Shown here piece after piece: positions 1 to 5,726 of a stretch of DNA of 8,392 nucleotides. Origin of the DNA: Pirellulaceae bacterium (lineage in GTDB: Bacteria; Planctomycetota; Planctomycetia; Pirellulales; Pirellulaceae); assembly GCA_022448645.1 (NCBI GenBank), contig JAKVBZ010000142.1, forward strand, positions 1 to 8,392. Direction: 5' to 3'. Below the pieces are notes generated by a model. The model did no database searches. It saw nothing but the letters and a program-made list of their open reading frames with translations, and was not told the DNA's origin. Every line of letters begins with the position of its first letter. Position 1 is the first letter of the stretch. A program made the position numbers and the translations under genes.

Positions 1-746
1 CTCCCACGGCTTCACGTCAATCGCTTTCAAAAGGCTTTGAGGCGTTTTTGTTGCGCGTGGTAAGCGGATCGACAGATCCGCGTATTCTCAGCTGGGCCGC
101 GGAAATGTTTTTCCGCCTGGGGACCGGAAATGATTCAGGGACGGGACAGGTAGCCGGTCCCGCGAAGCAATATTTCCAACGGGCTCTGACGACCTACGAC
201 AAAATTCTTCAATTGGAATCCACGGCCCAAGATCGAAATTTGCTGATGCATTTGCGTATGCGTAAGGCAGTGGTCTATCGACGCAATGGTGAATTTGACA
301 ACGCCATGAAACTGTTCACAGAGATTCTTGAACGAAGCAATGCCATGATTGCTGTGCAGGTCGAAGCTGCTATGACGCTTCAAGAATGGGGGGATGCCGA
401 ATCGCCCTCCAAATATTCCCAGGCGATACAAGGAATTAGTCATAGTCAGAATGCTCGGCAAAAGACTATTTGGGGCTGGGCGACCATTGGGCGTAAAACT
501 AGCGATAACCCGAAATTTGTTGATGTCTATTTTCAATCCCGGTATGAACTTGCCTATTGCCATTATCGTTTGAGTCTTGCGCAGCAGAGCAACGAAGAAC
601 GGAAGAAAATGCAACAGCGGGCCGAAAGGGATATCACCTGGACAGCCAAATTTCATCCTGAGCTAGGAGGTGAACGTTGGAAATCCAAATTCGACGCCCT
701 TCTCCAGCGAATCAGAAACGAACTCACTAAGACGAAGTCGGACTAA
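1..746 (+). CDS. TPR-containing protein, C-terminal part (5' end outside window)
   Basis: The reading frame is open from the left edge (first full codon at 3) to the TAA at 744-746, so this is the last 247 residues of a longer protein. A TTG at 48 could be read as a start, but the frame continues upstream with ordinary residues and there is no ribosome binding site there. The sequence is helical and hydrophilic, with TPR-like pairs such as YFQRALTTYDKILQ (about residues 57-70 of the visible part) and AVVYRRNGEFDNAMKLFTEI (89-108). It contains no transmembrane segment. The end is basic and helical (ALLQRIRNELTKTK). TPR proteins act as protein-binding scaffolds. The next gene starts 52 bp downstream and is also a TPR protein, followed by exbB and exbD genes, so I infer a role as a partner or scaffold of that membrane complex. 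Large TPR proteins next to exbB/exbD are, from memory, common in planctomycetes. Family assignment is fair; function is not known. Confidence 0.8.
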   Translation, partial: PTASRQSLSKGFEAFLLRVVSGSTDPRILSWAAEMFFRLGTGNDSGTGQVAGPAKQYFQRALTTYDKILQLESTAQDRNLLMHLRMRKAVVYRRNGEFDNAMKLFTEILERSNAMIAVQVEAAMTLQEWGDAESPSKYSQAIQGISHSQNARQKTIWGWATIGRKTSDNPKFVDVYFQSRYELAYCHYRLSLAQQSNEERKKMQQRAERDITWTAKFHPELGGERWKSKFDALLQRIRNELTKTKSD

Positions 747-764
747 AAAAAGTCAGTTTGTGTG

Positions 765-782
765 CGGCTTTCAAACAAGCCG
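765..782. repeat. Perfect inverted repeat between the two TPR genes
   Basis: CGGCTT (765-770) and AAGCCG (777-782) form a perfect 6-bp stem with a 6-base loop. It starts 19 bases after the stop of the upstream gene and ends 3 bases before the GGGAG ribosome binding site of the next. There is no T-run after it, so it is not a typical intrinsic terminator. It could shield the ribosome binding site or be an RNA processing site. This is inference from the sequence alone. Confidence 0.4.
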
Positions 783-785
783 ATT

Positions 786-790
786 GGGAG
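786..790 (+). promoter_or_regulatory. Ribosome binding site deciding the start of the secreted TPR protein
   Basis: GGGAG lies 8 bases before the ATG at 799. It supports that start over an upstream GTG in frame at 670, which would overlap the preceding gene by 77 bp and bury the signal peptide behind 43 extra hydrophilic residues. Confidence 0.6.
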
Positions 791-798
791 ATCAATCT

Positions 799-1851
799 AT
801 GGTCAAGAGCAGTCTTAGAAATCATCTTCTTCTGCTGATACTGTTTGTATTGGGCTCGTCAGAGGTCGTGTTGGCACAAAGGTCTTCTGATAAAGTTCAA
901 GCCGTTGGGGCTGCACCTTTTATGGGCTCGATCAAGAAGATTACCGCGACAGAAGTTGTCATTTCTGTAAACGGCCGGGACCATGCCGTGTCAGCGAACG
1001 AGGTGGCGAACGTAGCTTTCGCCAACGAACCAGATGCACTTGCTAAAGCGCGACGGTCGGTAATTTCCGGACAGTACGAGAACGCGATTAAAGGATTGAA
1101 GGGTATTGATAAGTCTGCGGTACGCGACGATCGCGTTAAGCGTGACATCATGTTTTACCAGGCTCTGGCCCATGCGAGATTGGCGTTGGCTGGCGCCTTT
1201 GACTTGCGCGCGGCTGGCAAGATGATGCACCAGTTTAAAAAAGTTGGAAGTGATAGCCATCATTATTATGAAGCCATTGATGTTTTGGGGCGTCTTGCGA
1301 TGTCGATGGGACAGTATAAGGCTGCGACCAGCTATTTTAGTGAGTTGGGAAAAGCTCCCTGGAGAGAACACCAGCTGAAAGCGAATATCCTTGGAGCTGA
1401 AGCTTTGTTGTTGCAAAAGAAATTTGCAGAGGCACGAGAACAGTACCAAAAGGCCGTGAATGCAGAAGTGACCGGTGCTGTGGTGGATCACCAGAAATCA
1501 TTGGCCGGAATCGGATTGTCGATGTGCTTGGCAGAAACTGGACAGGCGGACCAAGGAGTCAGTGCTCTGGTCGACATCCTTAAGAAAACGGGGCCGCAAG
1601 ATATCGAGCTGAATGCCAAGGCATACAATGCATTGGGAAATTGTTATTTGCAGCAAAAGAAAGTGAAACAAGCGTTACTCGCCTTCCTACATACGGACTT
1701 ATTGTATCGAGGTCAACGCGATGCACATGCGGAAGCCCTTTTTCATCTCACGAAGTTATGGGAACAAGTCGATAAGTCTGGTCGAGCTCGCCAAGCACGA
1801 AATACCTTGAAAATGACTTATCCTGGCAGTTCGTGGGCCAAACAGATTTAG
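799..1851 (+). CDS. Secreted (periplasmic) TPR protein of the ExbB/ExbD cluster
   Basis: A 350-residue protein with a Sec signal peptide: charged start (MVKSSLRNH), leucine-rich core (residues 10-18) and a probable cleavage site VLA/QR after residue 26. There is no lipobox cysteine, so it is probably soluble in the periplasm. After a short linker, residues 41-75 look like a small beta module (GSIKKITATEVVISV, then NEVANVAF), a pattern I recall from planctomycete TPR proteins. Residues 78-345 are alpha-helical with several TPR-like units, for example YYEAIDVLGRLAMSMGQYKA (157-176), ILGAEALLLQKKFAEAREQY (197-216) and KAYNALGNCYLQQKKVKQAL (274-293). TPR arrays bind peptides or proteins. Its position just before exbB suggests that it is the periplasmic partner or load of that proton-driven complex; this is inference. 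The start is fixed by the signal peptide and by GGGAG 8 bases upstream. Confidence 0.88.
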   Translation: MVKSSLRNHLLLLILFVLGSSEVVLAQRSSDKVQAVGAAPFMGSIKKITATEVVISVNGRDHAVSANEVANVAFANEPDALAKARRSVISGQYENAIKGLKGIDKSAVRDDRVKRDIMFYQALAHARLALAGAFDLRAAGKMMHQFKKVGSDSHHYYEAIDVLGRLAMSMGQYKAATSYFSELGKAPWREHQLKANILGAEALLLQKKFAEAREQYQKAVNAEVTGAVVDHQKSLAGIGLSMCLAETGQADQGVSALVDILKKTGPQDIELNAKAYNALGNCYLQQKKVKQALLAFLHTDLLYRGQRDAHAEALFHLTKLWEQVDKSGRARQARNTLKMTYPGSSWAKQI

Positions 1852-2003
1852 TGGGAGTATGTATTTTGGCCAACCAGGACATCATGCCAACTACCCACCA
1901 GACCTCGTACACTTTATATTTGGTCCTGTACTGCGAAACTGACATGGGAACGATTGCCGACGACAAAAAACTTTGCAGGCAGTGGACATCGACGATTTAC
2001 TCT

Positions 2004-2010
2004 AGGAGAG
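2004..2010 (+). promoter_or_regulatory. Ribosome binding site deciding the exbB start
   Basis: AGGAGAG, whose AGGAG core ends 8 bases before the ATG at 2017, is the best Shine-Dalgarno sequence in the left half of the window. It selects ATG 2017 over the in-frame TTG at 1954, which would place 21 polar residues before the signal-peptide-like segment. Confidence 0.65.
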
Positions 2011-2016
2011 ACCGAA

Positions 2017-2847
2017 ATGTGTTTTGACCGTCGCAGGAGATTAGCCCTTTTTTTGATCATTGCCTGGGCGACTCTGTTCGTGATGCCAAGTGCCAATCTG
2101 CTGTTTCGGGGAGCCTCTGATTCAGGATGGTTTGCCACTGGAACGTTATACGCGCAGGAGGAGGGTGGAGCAGACACTGCTCCTGCCGCTGCTACGAACG
2201 TCGAGGAACCTCAAAAAGTTAGTTGGCTTTCCTGGGCCGTGAAAGCTTTGGGGATCGGGTTTGGAGTGATCTTTCTAGCCCTCTCTTTTACGCTGGTAGC
2301 CTTGTTCGTAATGAACCTGTTGACGGCTCGGCGAGAAAATGTTGTACCGCTTCAATTGGTAGAAGGTTTTGAAGCTCATCTGAACGAAAAACAGTATCAG
2401 GAAGCCTTCGATTTGGCAAAATCTGACGAGTCCTTCCTTGGGCAAGTGCTCGCCGCCGGGTTGGCAAAGCTCTCCTCTGGTTATCAGCAGGCGATCGAAG
2501 CGATGCAGGAAGTCAGTGAAGAAGAGAGTATGAAACTGGATCATCGGCTCAGCTACATGGCACTGATTGGTACCATTAGCCCCATGATTGGGTTGTTCGG
2601 TACCGTCTACGGTATGATCAAGTCATTTAGCACCATTGCCGAGTCGGTAACGCAACCCAAACCATCCGAATTGGCGGAAGGGATTTCGACGGCACTATTT
2701 ACGACTTTGGTAGGTTTGGCCATCGCGATTCCTGCGATCGCTGCCTACAACATTTTGCGAAACCGAGTTTCTCGTTTGGTGCTGGAAGTTGGTATTATCA
2801 GCGAAGGCTTGATGAGCCGCTTCGAAAAGGTGGAGGGGGATAGTTAG
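2017..2847 (+). CDS. exbB: ExbB/TolQ/MotA-family proton-channel protein
   Basis: A 276-residue inner-membrane protein. ExbB/TolQ proteins form the pentameric proton channel that energises TonB- or Tol-like partners together with ExbD/TolR. The usual layout is visible: TM1 about 73-101, a cytoplasmic loop of about 75 residues, TM2 about 179-203 with the family signature GTISPMIGLFGTVYGMI, and TM3 about 223-245 (STALFTTLVGLAIAIPAIAA). Unlike short ExbB proteins it has an extra N-terminus: arginine-rich start (RRRR, 5-8), hydrophobic core (9-27) and a possible signal peptidase site LYA/QE after residue 46, followed by an acidic, Ala-rich linker. If cleaved, TM1 would start outside, matching TolQ topology; if not, there are four membrane segments. 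The start is supported by AGGAG. The 165-bp gap before it holds only a weak TATATT box (1915-1920) with no good -35 partner. The two exbD genes downstream strongly support the assignment; whether the true role is ExbB-, TolQ- or Agl-like is open. Confidence 0.93.
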   Translation: MCFDRRRRLALFLIIAWATLFVMPSANLLFRGASDSGWFATGTLYAQEEGGADTAPAAATNVEEPQKVSWLSWAVKALGIGFGVIFLALSFTLVALFVMNLLTARRENVVPLQLVEGFEAHLNEKQYQEAFDLAKSDESFLGQVLAAGLAKLSSGYQQAIEAMQEVSEEESMKLDHRLSYMALIGTISPMIGLFGTVYGMIKSFSTIAESVTQPKPSELAEGISTALFTTLVGLAIAIPAIAAYNILRNRVSRLVLEVGIISEGLMSRFEKVEGDS

Positions 2848-2861
2848 GCTAGAAGGTTGTA

Positions 2862-2896
2862 GTTCGGATCAAGGTCGCGAATAACATGGTCCGAAC
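2862..2896. repeat. Hairpin-forming inverted repeat just after exbB
   Basis: GTTCGGATCA (2862-2871) pairs with TGGTCCGAAC (2887-2896): 10 pairs including one G-U, around a 15-base loop, beginning 14 bases after the exbB stop. No T-run follows, so it is not a classic terminator. It could stabilise the exbB 3' end, be a processing site, or weaken read-through into exbD. Seen in sequence; role inferred. Confidence 0.4.
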
Positions 2897-2905
2897 ATCG
2901 CAAAT

Positions 2906-2939
2906 GCCTCAGACTTAGTTTTAAAAACAGTGCTCAGGC
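2906..2939. repeat. Second, imperfect inverted repeat between exbB and exbD
   Basis: GCCTCAGACT (2906-2915) can pair with AGTGCTCAGGC (2929-2939) with one C-C mismatch and one bulged G, around an A/T-rich 13-base loop. It lies 9 bases after the preceding hairpin, so the two could form a tandem structure. Nine interrupted pairs are modest evidence. Confidence 0.25.
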
Positions 2940-2974
2940 CAGAAACGAGACAAGCGACCGAAGATCCGGCGCTT

Positions 2975-3002
2975 TTGGCATTGCCTCGACTTGGCGTAGA
3001 AA
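2975..3002 (+). promoter_or_regulatory. Possible sigma70-type promoter for the first exbD
   Basis: TTGGCA (2975-2980), 16 bases, then TAGAAA (2997-3002). These match the -35 consensus in five of six and the -10 in four of six positions. It lies about 120 bp before the exbD start, in the 276-bp gap after exbB. The gap has no plausible gene. The call is weak, because such matches arise by chance and planctomycete promoters often depart from the consensus. Confidence 0.2.
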
Positions 3003-3123
3003 TTTAGGAAAGCTCGGAATTAATCTCGTCCACGAACGTCAAACGATTTGTTTAGGAAGCGTTGCAGCTACAAAAACAAGAACCCCTTTGCATTCATTCT
3101 CATAGGCCCTAGACCAGATCGCC

Positions 3124-3561
3124 ATGCGTCTCAAACGACACCAGTCTGAAATCTATGAAGGCGACCTGACGCCGATGATCGATATGACGTTTCAGTTGAT
3201 CGCATTCTTTATGGTGTTGATCAATTTTACAGATACGGCCCAGGATGAACGGGTGAAGCTTCCGTCCAGCCAGCTTGCGAAACCTCCTGAAGCTCCTTTG
3301 GAAATACCGATCGTGCTGCAAATGACCAAGGAAGGGCATATTATCTATCAAGGACGAACATGGACGGTCGATCAGTTTAAGCCGCAGCTGATAAGCGAAC
3401 GTCAGTTTTTGGAATACCAGAAAAAGTCGGTGGCCGATGCCACGATTATCATTCGCGCCGACGTGAACGCCAAAACAGGTATCGTTCAGAAACTGATCGA
3501 AGCCTGTCAGGAAGCCAAGTTCGAGAAGTTTGCGCTGCGCGCAAAACAAGAAGAAGTTTAG
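3124..3561 (+). CDS. exbD: ExbD/TolR-family protein, first copy
   Basis: A 145-residue protein of typical ExbD size. It has a short cytoplasmic N-terminus, then one membrane segment at about 19-36. This begins with the family signature LTPMIDMTFQ, where D20 matches the conserved membrane aspartate that carries protons in ExbD/TolR. The rest (about 40-145) is periplasmic. It contains the usual ExbD C-terminal pattern: VLQMTKEGHIIYQGR, then TIIIRADVNAKTGIVQKLIEACQEA, the last being the strand and helix near the end of the fold. It would sit with the ExbB protein in the inner membrane. An in-frame TAG at 3103-3105 leaves ATG 3124 as the first possible ATG. There is no clear Shine-Dalgarno before it. 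The gap of 276 bp after exbB is long for an operon and may hold its own promoter or processing signals. Confidence 0.93.
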   Translation: MRLKRHQSEIYEGDLTPMIDMTFQLIAFFMVLINFTDTAQDERVKLPSSQLAKPPEAPLEIPIVLQMTKEGHIIYQGRTWTVDQFKPQLISERQFLEYQKKSVADATIIIRADVNAKTGIVQKLIEACQEAKFEKFALRAKQEEV

Positions 3562-3632
3562 AAGTGTTTCAAATTTCCATTGGATATGTTGGACGGGCTT
3601 AGAGAGTCGTCCTAGGGAGTTTTAACAGGTCC

Positions 3633-3659
3633 GTGGCTCACGTTTGTGCGGTGAGCTAT
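3633..3659 (+). terminator. Possible terminator or attenuator between the two exbD genes
   Basis: GTGGCTCAC (3633-3641) pairs with GTGAGCTAT (3651-3659). The core is a perfect 6-bp stem (GCTCAC/GTGAGC), extended by one A-U and two G-U pairs, around a 9-base loop. A T-rich stretch overlaps and follows it (TATTTCCGTATTTT, 3657-3670). The T-run is broken, so termination would probably be partial. It could set the ratio of the two ExbD proteins. No energy calculation was done. Confidence 0.35.
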
Positions 3660-3702
3660 TTCCGTATTTTGTCGCAGGGCCTATTTGGAAAGTCTGCGTG
3701 TC

Positions 3703-4176
3703 ATGAAGATTCGAAATTACCGCCAGCAGCACGAAAAGATTGAATTGCAGATGACGCCGATGATTGACATCGTGTTTCAGCTTCTCGTGTTTTTCATCAT
3801 GACGTTCAAGATTGTCAGCCAGGAAGGCGATTTCAACATCAAGATGCCTTTGTCGAATACTTCACAGGCGCAGGTCGAATCTGACTTGCCGCCTCTCAAG
3901 GTGCGATTGTTGGCCAATGATTCCGGCGCCCTGGGGGGGATCTACCTTCACGATCAGCCAGTGGAATCGTTTCGAGAACTTCATGAAGAAATTATGGGGT
4001 TGGTGGGAGGTGATGTGGCGTTGGCAGAAGACGCGGAAGTTGAATTCAAATGTGATTTTGACCTGCACTATCAATATGTCATCCAAGCCGTAACCGCTGT
4101 GTCGGGCTATGTGGGCCCGGATGGCAATATCATCAAGCTTATCGAAAAGATTCGCTTTGCGGCTCCGGAAGAATAA
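3703..4176 (+). CDS. exbD: ExbD/TolR-family protein, second copy
   Basis: A 157-residue protein with one membrane segment at about 22-39, starting in the signature MTPMIDIVFQLLVFFI. D22 matches the conserved proton-carrying aspartate. The periplasmic part differs clearly from the first copy: it has a polar linker rich in Ser/Gln, then PLKVRLLANDSG, then the late segment YVIQAVTAVSG with IIKLIEKIRF near the end. The pair is therefore not a recent duplication; two distinct ExbD types probably join one ExbB channel, as AglQ and AglS do with AglR in Myxococcus. ATG 3703 is preferred: GGAAAG lies 10 bases upstream, while the alternative in-frame TTG at 3685 adds six residues without a ribosome binding site. 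It is the last plus-strand gene of the cluster and faces the convergent xerD. Confidence 0.92.
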   Translation: MKIRNYRQQHEKIELQMTPMIDIVFQLLVFFIMTFKIVSQEGDFNIKMPLSNTSQAQVESDLPPLKVRLLANDSGALGGIYLHDQPVESFRELHEEIMGLVGGDVALAEDAEVEFKCDFDLHYQYVIQAVTAVSGYVGPDGNIIKLIEKIRFAAPEE

Positions 4177-4200
4177 CGCCTGGTCAACCAGAATTGAAGG

Positions 4201-4233
4201 AGCTGGATGCGATCAAGATGGTGCCATCCAGCT
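4201..4233. terminator. Inverted repeat between convergent exbD and xerD, possible two-way terminator
   Basis: AGCTGGATG (4201-4209) and CATCCAGCT (4225-4233) form a perfect 9-bp stem with a 15-base loop. It lies 24 bases after the exbD stop and overlaps the xerD stop codon (4232-4234, minus strand). A smaller perfect repeat, CTGG-TCAA-CCAG (4180-4191), lies beside it. Location between convergent genes favours a terminator for both strands, but neither side has a clear T-run. Confidence 0.4.
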
Positions 4234-5173
4234 ATGCCCGGGGGTGAAACTTTTGGTGAATTGTCTTCAGCCGCGATTGGTCCACGTGTGTGTAAATCTG
4301 AGTTGTGGCGATGCTGGCGTGTCCGAGCATTTCTTGAACCTGGCGTAGATCGGCGCCGCCGGCTAATAAATGTGTGGCAAAGCTATGACGCAAGGTATGA
4401 GGGCTGATGGAGTCAGGGATGCCGACTCGAGCCGCATACTTCTTGACCAATTCCCAAATCGCTTCTCGCCGTAGTCGTTTTCCTCGGCGCGATAATAATA
4501 GCCACTCTGGCGGTTGCTTGGCGGCTTCCGCCAACGTCGATCGTTCCTGTTCTAAATATCTTTGAACAGTCTCGATGGCTGGTTTGCCAAGTGGTACCAG
4601 CCGTTGTTTATCGCCTTTGCCGTGGCAGAGACAATACTTGTCGTCCAAATGAACGTCTCGTACTCGTAGGCCTGACAGTTCTGACGCGCGGCAACCCGTA
4701 GCATACAACATTTCGAGCATGGCACGGTCCCTCAAAGGAAAAGGGTCGTATGGCCGTGGAGCGTTCAGGAAGTCCGCGACCATATTCGGTGACATGACGC
4801 TGGGAACTCGTTGCCACAGCTTCTGGCTACCCAAGAGTTCCGCCAAGTTTTCCTGTAACTCACCTTCTAGTTGAAGATAACGAAAAAAAACTTTTAGAGT
4901 GACCACATGTCGTGCGATGCTGGCCGAGGCTAAGTTCTCGTTGTGTAGCCAAGCGACATATTCAGACAATTCGCTGACGGTGAGTTGTTGGATTCGTCTT
5001 CCCTCCAGCCATTGTGCGAAACGACGCATGTCACGTCCGTACGCCGCTACGGTATTCTCCGCCAGGTGACATTCTGTGCGCAGATAGTTGACGAAGGACT
5101 CAGTCCAACGCGCGATTTCCGGCACTCGCTTTTTGGCGAGCGGTCGTTTGGGTTTGCGTTTGAGGGGTGGCAT
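4232..5173 (-). CDS. xerD: Tyrosine recombinase, XerD type
   Basis: A 313-residue site-specific recombinase. XerC/XerD resolve chromosome dimers at dif by strand exchange through a 3'-phosphotyrosine. The N-terminal SAM-like core-binding domain is at about 23-112. The catalytic domain at about 128-309 has the full set of residues: R162 (TGCRASELSGLR), K186 (GKGDKQR), H259 and R262 (HTLRHSF), H285 (LGHASIATT) and the nucleophile Y294 (TTQIYTHVD). The ending HQKFHPRA matches the XerD-type C-terminus rather than XerC, so XerD is preferred. The first 20 residues are an extra basic stretch (KRKPKR, AKKR) not usual in E. coli XerD; it may add DNA contacts. ATG 5173 is the only ATG after an in-frame stop (5195-5197); its Shine-Dalgarno is weak. 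It converges with exbD and diverges from the acyltransferase gene. No phage or integron genes lie nearby, so a housekeeping role is more likely than an integrase. Confidence 0.95.
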   Translation of the reverse strand: MPPLKRKPKRPLAKKRVPEIARWTESFVNYLRTECHLAENTVAAYGRDMRRFAQWLEGRRIQQLTVSELSEYVAWLHNENLASASIARHVVTLKVFFRYLQLEGELQENLAELLGSQKLWQRVPSVMSPNMVADFLNAPRPYDPFPLRDRAMLEMLYATGCRASELSGLRVRDVHLDDKYCLCHGKGDKQRLVPLGKPAIETVQRYLEQERSTLAEAAKQPPEWLLLSRRGKRLRREAIWELVKKYAARVGIPDSISPHTLRHSFATHLLAGGADLRQVQEMLGHASIATTQIYTHVDQSRLKTIHQKFHPRA

Positions 5174-5253
5174 GGTCTCAGTTATCGGGGCCTGTCATGA
5201 AAAGTATGGCTGTGTGTGTGGACATTAAATGAAGGGGATAGCAACTTTAAAGG

Positions 5254-5269
5254 TCGCGGATAGCCGCGA
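5254..5269. repeat. GC-rich palindrome upstream of xerD
   Basis: TCGCGG-ATAG-CCGCGA is a perfect 6-bp inverted repeat with a 4-base centre, 81 bp upstream of the xerD start. It is a candidate operator for a dimeric regulator or a tight RNA hairpin. No second copy was seen in the window, which weakens both ideas. Confidence 0.35.
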
Positions 5270-5687
5270 GTGAGGTACTGCTGCGAACAAATAACGAAAA
5301 AGGATGGCTTTTACCTACTGTTATTGCTTTCGGACAGCAGCTAAATTCCCCTTGATTGACAGACGAACTTTCGGCAAAGTGCACTCTCATAGCCGGTAAA
5401 CTGCGAGAATTATAGCGGTCGCAGCGGAAGGAAAGTTGGTGGCACGGGAGGTGGACTCAAAACGCCAATCAGTATTTGCAAGGCAATTATGTTGTGAAAT
5501 GGTAGCTCGGACCCTTGTCACGAGTCGAAAAAACAAGAGTTCAGCAATTGAATAAAAGGTTTCCCAACTTTAAAACCAAGTTCTGTCAGCCGAGAAGTAC
5601 ACCGTTGAATGATCCTAGATTCATGTCTAACTATCACCGCCGTTGGACCGACACGATTGTTTGATGTAAAAGCAGACGACTGATACG

Positions 5688-5695
5688 AAGGAGAG
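5688..5695 (+). promoter_or_regulatory. Strong Shine-Dalgarno-like sequence without a properly spaced start
   Basis: AAGGAGAG is nearly an ideal Shine-Dalgarno sequence, but the downstream gene starts 28-31 bases later (GTG 5724 or ATG 5727). An in-frame stop at 5712-5714 rules out a longer form of that gene. No ATG, GTG or TTG lies at 5-10 bases after it; only a CTG at 5696-5698 sits close. It may be chance, or be brought near the start by RNA folding. Confidence 0.3.
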
Positions 5696-5726
5696 CTGGC
5701 GGGCATCTTTCTGACGACCTATTGTG

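Larger units (their letters stand above)
5174..5726. other. Non-coding region of about 550 bp between divergent xerD and acyltransferase genes
   Basis: No convincing gene is present. A 62-codon minus-strand frame (5518-5706) has no recognisable motif. The region must hold the promoters of both flanking genes. I see a TTGACA at 5356-5361 without a matching -10 box at normal distance, a TG run (5210-5220), a compact palindrome (5254-5269) and an isolated AAGGAGAG (5688-5695). No tRNA, rRNA or clear riboswitch was recognised. A small RNA cannot be excluded by eye. Confidence 0.6.

Noticed and set aside
1915..1920. TATATT as a -10 box upstream of exbB
   Set aside because: The -35 position 17 bases upstream reads TACCCA, matching only three of six positions.
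1833..2027. Plus-strand frame overlapping the end of the secreted TPR gene and the start of exbB
   Set aside because: It overlaps two well-supported genes in another frame and encodes no recognisable domain.
4232..5173. Integron or phage integrase instead of housekeeping XerD
   Set aside because: The C-terminus and catalytic motifs follow XerD closely, and there are no cassette sites, phage genes or direct-repeat attachment sites around it.
4985..5200. Plus-strand frame opposite the 5' end of xerD
   Set aside because: It is antisense to a clear catalytic protein and has no domain signal; it is a shadow frame.
5210..5220. TG dinucleotide run
   Set aside because: Only about five repeat units, too short to suggest phase variation, and not placed in a gene or promoter box.
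5356..5384. TTGACA as the -35 box of a promoter for the acyltransferase gene
   Set aside because: The hexamer is perfect, but no acceptable -10 box is found 15-19 bases downstream.
5482..5503. TTATGTTGTGAAAT, resembling the XerD half of a dif site
   Set aside because: The other half-site and the central spacer do not match the dif consensus, and a partial match of this size is expected by chance.
5518..5706. 62-codon minus-strand frame in the intergenic region
   Set aside because: It has no recognisable motif, a weak upstream AGAAAG only, and a mixed composition like random frames. It overlaps the likely promoter of the acyltransferase gene.
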